Source: Lachnospiraceae bacterium
GTDB lineage: Bacteria > Bacillota > Clostridia > Lachnospirales > Lachnospiraceae
NCBI GenBank assembly: GCA_017475845.1
Contig: JAFVEU010000218.1
Span: 1 to 9,893 of the forward strand
Length of the DNA: 9,893 nucleotides
Reading direction: 5' to 3'
Below the pieces are notes generated by a model that saw only the letters and a program-made list of their open reading frames with translations, was not told the DNA's origin and searched no databases. Of this stretch, positions 1 through 6,188 are shown piece by piece. The translations under genes were made by a program, and so were the position numbers. Positions within the stretch are counted from its first letter, which is position 1, and every line of letters starts with the position of its first letter.

Positions 1-97
1 CAATATGTAGTTGCAATTCATGTCCTATTCGCAACTTTAAGGTTCATACAGGCTTTATCCGTTTATCCTGTCCGCTATTTCCTTTAGCGATGATTCA

Positions 98-106
98 TGA
101 TAAAAT
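98..106 (+). promoter_or_regulatory. Candidate extended -10 promoter for the left-end RNA
   Basis: The bases TGATAAAAT form an extended -10 element: TG at 98-99, one spacer base, then TAAAAT at 101-106. A transcript would start near 112-114. No good -35 box is visible at 16-18 bases spacing (78-83 reads TTTCCT), which extended -10 promoters tolerate. The folded RNA described next begins a few bases downstream and ends in a plus-strand terminator, so the position fits. The upstream 1-97 holds only two small inverted repeats (AGTTGC at 9-14 with GCAACT at 31-36; CGCTA with TAGCG at 73-89) and no gene that I can see. Confidence 0.4.
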
Positions 107-112
107 CTACAG

Positions 113-357
113 TAGCTGGATGATACGACAACCTTCTGCCTATTTGAACCTACATTGATTTTAAACGGGAGACCGGATGCTTTATGACAATGTCAGGCCG
201 CCGCCTGTTTACAGGGCTTCAGCTTTGCGGCTGATGCAGGAGCGGAAGACAGCGGCTTTGGCGATGGTCACCCACCTGGCGTAAGGTAGGAGTCAACCGG
301 CAGGAGACCGGTTATCTGGTACTTGGAGCATATCACCTTTAGGTGATATGCTCCTTT
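113..357 (+). ncRNA. ssrS: Candidate 6S RNA (structured non-coding RNA)
   Basis: The stretch has no credible reading frame but folds into a long rod. GGGAGACC (167-174) pairs with GGTCACCC (266-273) with one mismatch. Inside it, GCCG (197-200) pairs with CGGC (253-256), CCGCCTG (201-207) pairs with CAG..GCGG (237-245), and TCAGC (219-223) pairs with GCTGA (230-234) at the tip. CCTAC (149-153) can pair with GTAGG (286-290) outside. Between the stems lies a large asymmetric internal loop (175-196 against 257-265). A rod with a central bubble, a body of about 210 nt and its own terminator is the 6S layout; 6S RNA binds housekeeping RNA polymerase and mimics an open promoter. The block CACCCACCT (270-278) also resembles, from memory, a motif in several 6S RNAs. 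No plus-strand gene follows in the window, which argues against a riboswitch leader. The identity is inference; a different small RNA is possible. Confidence 0.45.
325..357 (+). terminator. Rho-independent terminator of the left-end RNA
   Basis: GGAGCATATCACC (325-337) and GGTGATATGCTCC (342-354) form a perfect 13-bp stem with a TTTA loop. A short TTT follows at 355-357. The T-run is on the plus side only; on the minus side the stem is followed by AAGT. It therefore most likely ends the plus-strand RNA. The T-tract is short, so termination might be partial. Confidence 0.65.
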
Positions 358-397
358 GCACAGCCGCACCCCGAAGGGGTCTTGCATCGGCTGTGCA
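357..397. repeat. Nested hairpin at the start of the repeat block
   Basis: TGCACAGCCG (357-366) and CGGCTGTGCA (388-397) are a perfect 10-bp inverted repeat. Inside it sits a second hairpin, ACCCC (368-372), loop GAA, GGGGT (376-380). The left arm begins on the last T of the preceding terminator, so this structure abuts the putative small RNA. The right arm belongs to the direct repeat described next. Confidence 0.7.
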
Positions 398-425
398 TCC
401 CGTGATCCGAATTGCACTTGTCGCA
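368..425. repeat. Direct repeat, copy 1 (about 58 bases)
   Basis: This segment is repeated at 521-577 with four substitutions and one single-base gap. It opens with the hairpin ACCCC-GAA-GGGGT and contains a 30-base core (386-415) identical in both copies. Its end makes a further hairpin with the flank: CCGAATTGC (407-415) pairs with GCAGTTCGG (423-431) with one G-T wobble around a seven-base loop. No protein gene overlaps it convincingly. Confidence 0.75.
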
Positions 426-434
426 GTTCGGGCT

Positions 435-468
435 TCGATCAAAAATATCTTCAGATGTTTTTGATCGA
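435..468. repeat. Long palindrome, 15-bp stem with TTCA loop
   Basis: Bases 435-449 pair with 454-468 around a four-base TTCA loop. The outer 11 pairs are perfect (TCGATCAAAAA with TTTTTGATCGA), followed by one G-T wobble and three more pairs. No T-run follows the stem on either strand, so a simple terminator is unlikely. It lies between the two copies of the direct repeat and could be a protein binding site, an RNA processing hairpin or part of a small mobile repeat. Confidence 0.7.
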
Positions 469-477
469 TTCTCCGGC

Positions 478-490
478 GCTCCGAAGGAGC
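478..490. repeat. Mini-hairpin GCTCC-GAA-GGAGC
   Basis: A perfect 5-bp inverted repeat with a GAA loop. It has the same shape as the ACCCC-GAA-GGGG hairpins that open both copies of the direct repeat (368-380 and 521-532), with different stem bases. The shared loop and changed but still paired stem suggest a third, diverged member of the same series. Confidence 0.55.
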
Positions 491-520
491 ATTTAATCCG
501 GATGCACTCCTATTTCCCGT

Positions 521-577
521 ACCCCGAAGGGGCTTTTATCGGCTGTGCATCCCGTGATCCGAATTGCGCTGGTCGCA
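521..577. repeat. Direct repeat, copy 2 (about 57 bases)
   Basis: Second copy of the 368-425 repeat, 153 bases further along. It again opens with ACCCC-GAA-GGGG (521-532). The outer stem differs from copy 1: here GGATGCAC (500-507) pairs with GTGCATCC (545-552), whereas copy 1 uses TGCACAGCCG with CGGCTGTGCA. The two copies therefore keep a nested-hairpin shape with different left arms. The stem after the core (407-431 in copy 1) is largely lost here. Confidence 0.75.
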
Positions 578-615
578 CTCCCATCGGACGAAAACATCCC
601 TGATATTTCCTATCG

Positions 616-645
616 AAACCCGAATTTCAGCAGGCGAAATCCGGG
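616..645 (-). terminator. Probable terminator of the pepP operon
   Basis: Read on the minus strand directly after the pepP stop codon (646-648), CCCG-ATTTC pairs with GAAAT-CGGG (642-645 and 636-640 with 624-628 and 619-622). There is one mismatch in the middle of the stem, a seven-base loop, and a short TTT (618-616) afterwards. The position immediately behind the last gene of the minus-strand run fits an operon terminator. The short T-tract keeps confidence moderate. Confidence 0.5.
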
Positions 646-2427
646 CTATACCCCTGCGTACTCCCTCAGCTTTTCCATTTCTTCCCCGCTTAAACAGGGT
701 TTCATGGCTTCCAGCACCGACTTCTGGTATTCTTCGTAATAAGAGAGCTCTTCAGCCGTCATGATGCTCCGGTCTATTCCCCTGTCGTCCATCGGAACAT
801 GGGTCAGGTTCTCAAATTCAAGGAACTGCCCGTCATCCGTCTTCTTCCACTTTTTCACCAGGATCATGTTTTCTATCCTGATGCCGTGTTTATCCTTTTT
901 ATATACCCCGGGTTCGTCGGTGACCAGCATGCCGGGCTTTAATACCGCATCATTTTCAAGCCTCTTCCACCTGATATTCTGGGGACCCTCATGGACATTC
1001 AGCATATAGCCTACTCCGTGGCCCGTTCCGCACTTATAGTCCATTCCCTCGTCCCACATCCGCTTCCTTGCGATTATGTCCAGATTCTGCCCGGAGCAGC
1101 CCTCCAGCCACTTTACATGCATGAGGTTCAGCATGGAACAGGCGGTCAGGGTATAGTCCCTCTTCTCTTCTTCTGTTAATTCTCCCAGAACGATGGTCCT
1201 TGTGATATCCGTGGTGCCTCCCTTATACTGTCCGCCGGAATCCACGAGGAGCATTCCCTTTTCCTTAAGCACAACCTCATGCTCATCCGAGGGTTCATAG
1301 TGCATCATGGCCGCATTTCCGCCATAAGCGCTTATGGTGCCGAAGGAGGGCTCCCTGAACCCTTCTATCTCCTTACGGTATTTTAGAAGCAGCTCAGAAG
1401 CACTCATCTCCGTACAGGTCTCACTTCCCATGCGGGAGCGGAGATCCAGTATGAACCTGCATACCGCAGCACTGTCCTGTAAACAGATCTTTCTCAGATT
1501 CCCGATCTCCGTATCATTCTTAAGGGCCTTCATCTCCTCCGTGGGGTTTATTCCGGAGATAAGCTTCACGGAGCCTTTAAGCTTCTTAAAGAGGTAATAG
1601 TTGATCTTTCCCGGATCCGCAAGTACCTTTGTTCCCGGCTGCAGCCCATTGATAAAACCCTCGATATTCCAATAATCAATTATCATGGTATCCGTATCAT
1701 TGCAATGATCCCTTAAAGCCTCGGTGACAGCGTCCTGCTGCAAAAAGAGCACCGAGATATCCTCGGAAACATAGGCATAGCTCATTAACACGGGATTATA
1801 TTCAACATCCCTTCCCCGGATGTTATATAGATACATGATATCGTCAAGCTTGGTTAAAAACAGGGCCTCCGCTCCTTTTTTCTTAAGCTCCTCCCTGACC
1901 TTATCAAGCTTTTCCTTCACACTTAAACCCGTAAGTCCGTCGCTTAAAACCTCGGCGCTGCTCACCGGGTATGCCGGCCTGTTAAAAATACCGTCTGTTA
2001 TATCATCCTTATAGCTTATGGAGAAACCGGCCTCCTTTCCCGCCGCCTTAAGCCTTTTCCCAAAAGAGGCGGTGACGGTACGGCCGTCAAAGCCCAGCAC
2101 ATCCTTCTTCTTTAATTTCTCTTTAAGGAATGTGATCTCATCCGGAACCCCTTCTTCTCCCATTTTCATGAGCTCTATCCCGGAGCCTTCAAGCTCCTTT
2201 TCTGCCTGCACAAAATAGCGTCCGTCGGTCCAGAGGGCCGCCCATTTGTCTCCCACCAGAAGATTTCCGTTGGAGCCGGTGAACCCGGAAAAATACTCCC
2301 TTACCTTGAAATAGTCGTGGACGTACTCGGAACCGTGAAAATCAGCGGTGGTCATATAATACGCACTGATTCCCCTCTTCTTCATTTCCTTTCTCAGGGA
2401 TTTAATTCTGTCTGTTATTTTATCCAT
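646..2427 (-). CDS. pepP: Xaa-Pro aminopeptidase, three-domain M24B type
   Basis: Removes the N-terminal residue from peptides with proline in second place; cytosolic, two-metal dependent. At 593 residues it is the long three-domain form related to eukaryotic XPNPEP1, not the ~440-residue E. coli PepP form. Two creatinase-like N-terminal domains (about 1-155 and 170-300) precede the pita-bread catalytic domain (about 305-540). The five metal ligands are visible: Asp396 (VDSGG), Asp407 (TDITRT), His470 (GTGHGVG), Glu505 (DEPGVY) and Glu519 (GIRIEN), with the spacing expected for the family. No signal peptide is seen. The start is ATG with GGAGG six bases upstream. The gene follows the DUF6311 gene by about 73 bases with no clear terminator between (only 5-bp stems), so it is probably the last gene of the operon. 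The specificity is inferred from the family. Confidence 0.93.
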   Translation of the reverse strand: MDKITDRIKSLRKEMKKRGISAYYMTTADFHGSEYVHDYFKVREYFSGFTGSNGNLLVGDKWAALWTDGRYFVQAEKELEGSGIELMKMGEEGVPDEITFLKEKLKKKDVLGFDGRTVTASFGKRLKAAGKEAGFSISYKDDITDGIFNRPAYPVSSAEVLSDGLTGLSVKEKLDKVREELKKKGAEALFLTKLDDIMYLYNIRGRDVEYNPVLMSYAYVSEDISVLFLQQDAVTEALRDHCNDTDTMIIDYWNIEGFINGLQPGTKVLADPGKINYYLFKKLKGSVKLISGINPTEEMKALKNDTEIGNLRKICLQDSAAVCRFILDLRSRMGSETCTEMSASELLLKYRKEIEGFREPSFGTISAYGGNAAMMHYEPSDEHEVVLKEKGMLLVDSGGQYKGGTTDITRTIVLGELTEEEKRDYTLTACSMLNLMHVKWLEGCSGQNLDIIARKRMWDEGMDYKCGTGHGVGYMLNVHEGPQNIRWKRLENDAVLKPGMLVTDEPGVYKKDKHGIRIENMILVKKWKKTDDGQFLEFENLTHVPMDDRGIDRSIMTAEELSYYEEYQKSVLEAMKPCLSGEEMEKLREYAGV

Positions 2428-2500
2428 TGATATCCTCCGATCTTTTTATCCATAGCCCGGCTTGTGCTCTCAGTCGACAGCACGCTTCCGGGTGCCCGTG

Positions 2501-4153
2501 CTAATAATAAACCCCCACCAGCATGCCGTCCGCCAGTGTTACCTCCATATCCTCATGATCCGTGGCTTCCTCAAAGCTGTCTATGTGAAATACGTAGATC
2601 ATATTGTCCGTATGGGAATCGGCATAATCCCTGGCCACATCTCCGGTATTGTAATCAAGAGCCCTTGCAAAATTAAAATCGTTCAGGGTCATATGGTGGT
2701 CCACCGCGTAAAATGCCAGGGCATACAGTTCATCCTCTCTAAGCTTCCCCTTATCCATAAGGCAGACATGGGCATACTTTCCGCTGTCAGCAAGCTCATA
2801 CCAGTACGGATCCGTCAGGTTGTCCTCAAAGGCCTGTGTGTTTCTCACATCATAAGCCCTGTATATGAGTCCCGGCCAGATATCTATCACCTGTATCAGG
2901 GCTAAAATAAAAACAGCAGTCTCGCCCAGGGTAGCCCATATGATCCTCTCTCTGTCATCCAGAAAGATATCCAGCTTTTCCAATGCATAAAAGCCGCCGG
3001 CCATAAGGAGATACATATCTATCCAGGCAAATCTCCCCGAGGATCTGAATATCTCCAGAAAGTCCTTTATCTTCCCCATATTATCTATGTCTATGAACCA
3101 GAGGAGCCTTTCGGAAAAAGTCCCCTTATTTGATGCGGCGAATAAAAGTGACACTATGAAAAGGAGTACTATCCCGGGCCTGATCTTTTTAATAACACCC
3201 TTTACGTAAAAACAGCGGATCATAAGGAAGATCGCGGAAATCCCCAGTATAATAAGCATACCCAGACCCAGATAGGCGAAGCCTTCCGTCTGCGCTTCCT
3301 GAAACATGGGAAGATATAGCACCCGGGACCACTGGTAACCGTTAAAAAAGGCGTTCAGGTTAAAGCTGTAATACCCGAAGCCCGGTGCCCCCGGAGCCAT
3401 ACCGCTGTCAAAGGCTCCCAGTATCCACGTGTTGACCGCTCCCGGGATCCCGAAAACAAAAGGTATGAGCAGTGCCTTTTTTTCACCCTTTCTCCTTAGA
3501 AATACATCCAACCCCGCAAAAACCGCCACCATTCCGCAGATTCCAAGAAAATACAGGTGTATGCCGCTGCATAAAAATCCAAGTATTCCCCAGAAGATTA
3601 GCTTTCTTCCCGTGTTCTCCCTGTCATCTTCCTTCAACAACAGATAGAGAGCAATAAGGAGCAGAAAATGGGCCGTAAGTGCCGTATGCCAGAAAGCCCT
3701 TTTGATAAAAGCGGGAGTCAGGACGAAGAACAGGACTCCGTACCAGTGGATTAGCCTGTTTTTTACCCTGAGCCTTAGGATCTTTGAAGCCATATAACCC
3801 TGCATAAAGAAACAGAAGCATATCCAGATCCCGAAATAATTGAAGGTTTCGGGGATCAGCGCTCTGAAGATCTTGAAAAAAACCGCCAGCAGGGGGATGG
3901 AATCGGTAAAGATCACCGAGACCTTATTGGGATAGTTTAAGTTATCCATTAACCCCGGCTTTAACTGCCAGGCCGCATCCTTAAAGAACCTCCAGCCTAT
4001 ATAGTGCGCCCCCGGATCCCCTCTGGAAAAAAGTCTGTATCCGGTTACGTCCATGGCTGAAAAACCAAATAAAAGCAAGAACACCAATATTCCTATAACA
4101 CCTGATATTAACGCATCCCTGTTTTCCTTAAAGAATGACTTTATCCTCACCAT
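2501..4153 (-). CDS. Polytopic membrane protein, DUF6311-like (possible GT-C type glycosyltransferase)
   Basis: About 550 residues with roughly 11 hydrophobic segments between residue 14 and about 425, then a soluble tail of about 125 residues. After the first membrane segment comes a polar loop with RGDPGAHYIGWRFFKDAAW (about 44-62) and NYPNKVSVIFTDSIPLLA (about 73-90). I associate this pattern with the DUF6311 family, whose topology resembles GT-C glycosyltransferases; an acidic residue in the first loop (Asp46) would be the candidate catalytic or metal site. The function is not established. The frame is open to 4240, but that would overlap recG by over 110 bases. ATG at 4153 (or the GTG next to it) gives a 26-base overlap, with AGGAA just upstream. 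Overlap with recG implies translational coupling. A cell-surface polymer role is inference. Confidence 0.8.
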   Translation of the reverse strand: MVRIKSFFKENRDALISGVIGILVFLLLFGFSAMDVTGYRLFSRGDPGAHYIGWRFFKDAAWQLKPGLMDNLNYPNKVSVIFTDSIPLLAVFFKIFRALIPETFNYFGIWICFCFFMQGYMASKILRLRVKNRLIHWYGVLFFVLTPAFIKRAFWHTALTAHFLLLIALYLLLKEDDRENTGRKLIFWGILGFLCSGIHLYFLGICGMVAVFAGLDVFLRRKGEKKALLIPFVFGIPGAVNTWILGAFDSGMAPGAPGFGYYSFNLNAFFNGYQWSRVLYLPMFQEAQTEGFAYLGLGMLIILGISAIFLMIRCFYVKGVIKKIRPGIVLLFIVSLLFAASNKGTFSERLLWFIDIDNMGKIKDFLEIFRSSGRFAWIDMYLLMAGGFYALEKLDIFLDDRERIIWATLGETAVFILALIQVIDIWPGLIYRAYDVRNTQAFEDNLTDPYWYELADSGKYAHVCLMDKGKLREDELYALAFYAVDHHMTLNDFNFARALDYNTGDVARDYADSHTDNMIYVFHIDSFEEATDHEDMEVTLADGMLVGVYY

Positions 4154-6149
4154 ATTTCCTGTATTCCCTGAGTTTTGAAAGGGTCTCATCATCCGCTTCA
4201 TCCGCAAAACGGGAGGCGAGCCGCAGCATATCCGCATCATTATAGATATCCGCCACCCGGAAATCCATTTCTCCGGACTGCCTTATGCCGAAAAGGTCTC
4301 CCGGACCTCTCAGGGAAAGATCCTCGTCCGCTATCTTAAAGCCGTCATTGGAGTTTTTCAGGATATTAAGCCTCTCGTTCTCTCCGGAGTTTCCTGAGGT
4401 ATCAATAAAGATACAGTACCCCTGGGCATCTCCTCTGCCCACCCTTCCTCTTATCTGATGGAGAGAGGCAAGGCCGAAGCGCTCCGCATTTTCGATCATC
4501 ATCACCGTGGCATTGGGTACATCCACCCCCACCTCTATGACCGTGGTGGAAACCAGAAGATCCAGCTCGTGGTTCTTAAATCTGTCCATGACCTCTGTCT
4601 TTTCCCGGCCCTTCATCCTGCCGTTTAAGACTCCGATCCTTAAGCTCCCTCCGAATACACTCCTTAGCTTTTCCGCATAATCCGTCACGTTCTCGCAGGA
4701 CATGGATTCGGACGCCTCCACCATGGGGCAGATAACATAGGCCTGGTGCCCCTTTTCCGCTTCTTTTCTTATGAATTTATAGGCAGTGCTTCGGTATTCC
4801 GGCCCCACCACGCAGTTCTTTATCGGAAGCCTCATACCGGGCATATCGTCCATTACGCTTATATCCAGATCTCCGTAGAGGATTATGGCAAGGGTTCTGG
4901 GGATAGGCGTGGCGGACATTACAAGCACATGGGGGCTCTTTCCCTTTGACAGGTTTTCCCTCTGCTTCACCCCGAACCTGTGCTGCTCGTCCGTGATAGC
5001 AAGACAGAGATTATTAAATAACACCTTGTCCTCTATAAGGGCATGGGTCCCGATAACAAGCTGCGCGCTTCCCTCTTCTATTTCCTGTCTGGCCTGCCTT
5101 TTTTCCCTTTCCGGCATGGACCCGGTCAAAAGTACGGTTTTTATCGGAAGCCCTGCGTCCTCTGTGAGCTTTCTAAGCTTAAGGGCGTGCTGGGTGGCAA
5201 GGACCTCCGTAGGCGCCATGAGTGCTGCCTGATATCCGTTCTCTGCTGCTGTTATCATGGCAAGAAAGGCCACAATGGTCTTTCCGCTGCCTGTATCCCC
5301 CTGTAAAAGCCTGTTCATTACCCTTCCGGAGGACAGGTCAGCCATGATATCACTCCAGGCTCTTTTCTGGGCATTGGTAAGACTGAAGGGAAGTGACTCC
5401 GTAACCCTCTTCGCTACTGCAGTCTCCATGAGCTCAATACCGTCAGCTGCCTTCTCCCGTTCCTCCTTAACAGCCTTTATATCCGTCATGAAGGCAAGAA
5501 ACTCGTTAAATGCTATCCTCTTTCTGGCTTTCACCGTATTTTCCATCTTCTCCGGGCGGTGCAGGGTTTCAAGGGCCTCCTTAAGCTCCATGAGCTTAAG
5601 CTCCCTGCATTCCTCGGGCTTCAGGAAATCACTGATCCCGGTACCCTTAAGCACCCGGGACACAGCCTGTCCTATGGTCTTTGAAGAAAGGCCTTTTGTA
5701 AGAGGATAGACAGGCTGCATAACGCCTGTTAGTTTTTCGTATTCTTCCTTTTCATAATACTTAGGATGCTGTAACTCCATGGAGGAACGGCCTGCCATAG
5801 CCCTTCCGTAAAACACCCTTGTCATCCCCGGGTTAAGCAGCTTTTTCATAAAGGGAGAATTGAACCACTTAAGCACCACGGTCCTCCCCTCCAGGTCGGC
5901 AGCAGTAACAGAAAGGATATTAAGCCTTCCCGCCCTTACCATCCTCGGCTCTGTTTTTACCGTAAGGAGCAAGGCGTAAGTACCTCCTTCCACCATCTCA
6001 CTTACGGATCCGGGCTCTGGAAACACTATGAAATCCCTGGGGATATACATGAGAAGATCCCATAAAGAAAAGACGCCGACCCTGTTAAACAGGGCGGCTG
6101 TCTTTGTTCCGATGCCCTTTAATGAAGTTATACTGTCAGTCAGATACAT
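4128..6149 (-). CDS. recG: ATP-dependent DNA helicase RecG
   Basis: Superfamily 2 helicase that regresses stalled replication forks and migrates Holliday junctions. The length of 673 residues is normal. An N-terminal helical segment and an OB-like wedge domain (about 50-150) bind the branch. Helicase motifs follow in order: Walker A GDTGSGKT (284-291), MAPTEVLATQ (311-320), DEQH box (387-390), SAT (412-414), and, toward the C-terminus, STTVIEVGVDVPNA and QIRGRVGRG (arginine finger motif). The tail has the RecG-typical SLRGPGDLFGIRQSG. All key residues are present. ATG at 6149 lies 39 bases after the fakA stop, but its ribosome binding site is weak (AGGA about 15 bases upstream), so translation may depend on readthrough from fakA. 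Its position after fakA is a common clostridial arrangement. Confidence 0.97.
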   Translation of the reverse strand: MYLTDSITSLKGIGTKTAALFNRVGVFSLWDLLMYIPRDFIVFPEPGSVSEMVEGGTYALLLTVKTEPRMVRAGRLNILSVTAADLEGRTVVLKWFNSPFMKKLLNPGMTRVFYGRAMAGRSSMELQHPKYYEKEEYEKLTGVMQPVYPLTKGLSSKTIGQAVSRVLKGTGISDFLKPEECRELKLMELKEALETLHRPEKMENTVKARKRIAFNEFLAFMTDIKAVKEEREKAADGIELMETAVAKRVTESLPFSLTNAQKRAWSDIMADLSSGRVMNRLLQGDTGSGKTIVAFLAMITAAENGYQAALMAPTEVLATQHALKLRKLTEDAGLPIKTVLLTGSMPEREKRQARQEIEEGSAQLVIGTHALIEDKVLFNNLCLAITDEQHRFGVKQRENLSKGKSPHVLVMSATPIPRTLAIILYGDLDISVMDDMPGMRLPIKNCVVGPEYRSTAYKFIRKEAEKGHQAYVICPMVEASESMSCENVTDYAEKLRSVFGGSLRIGVLNGRMKGREKTEVMDRFKNHELDLLVSTTVIEVGVDVPNATVMMIENAERFGLASLHQIRGRVGRGDAQGYCIFIDTSGNSGENERLNILKNSNDGFKIADEDLSLRGPGDLFGIRQSGEMDFRVADIYNDADMLRLASRFADEADDETLSKLREYRKYGEDKVIL

Positions 6150-6188
6150 GAATAAGCTTCGTTTTCCTGTTATGCCGTGGCAAAAACA

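Noticed and set aside
160..325. Cobalamin or other riboswitch
   Set aside because: Some GC-rich stems look similar, but the conserved core elements are missing and no downstream gene lies on the same strand.
357..577. CRISPR array
   Set aside because: Only two long imperfect copies with a single ~95-base gap of structured sequence; no regular short spacers and no cas genes.
412..603. Short plus-strand open frames across the repeat block
   Set aside because: They run through hairpins and the direct repeat, have no ribosome binding site, and their composition is not protein-like.
2428..2500. Terminator between the DUF6311-like gene and pepP
   Set aside because: Only 5-bp stems (GCACG with CGTGC, GTGCT with AGCAC) and no T-run follow the stop codon, so the genes are treated as co-transcribed.
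2462..2905. A 147-codon plus-strand open frame
   Set aside because: It is antisense to the C-terminal end of the DUF6311-like protein, which has a coherent topology on the minus strand.
4154..4240. Longer N-terminus for the membrane protein (start at 4240)
   Set aside because: The added residues are encoded inside recG, are not hydrophobic or conserved-looking, and a start at 4153 has a closer ribosome binding site.
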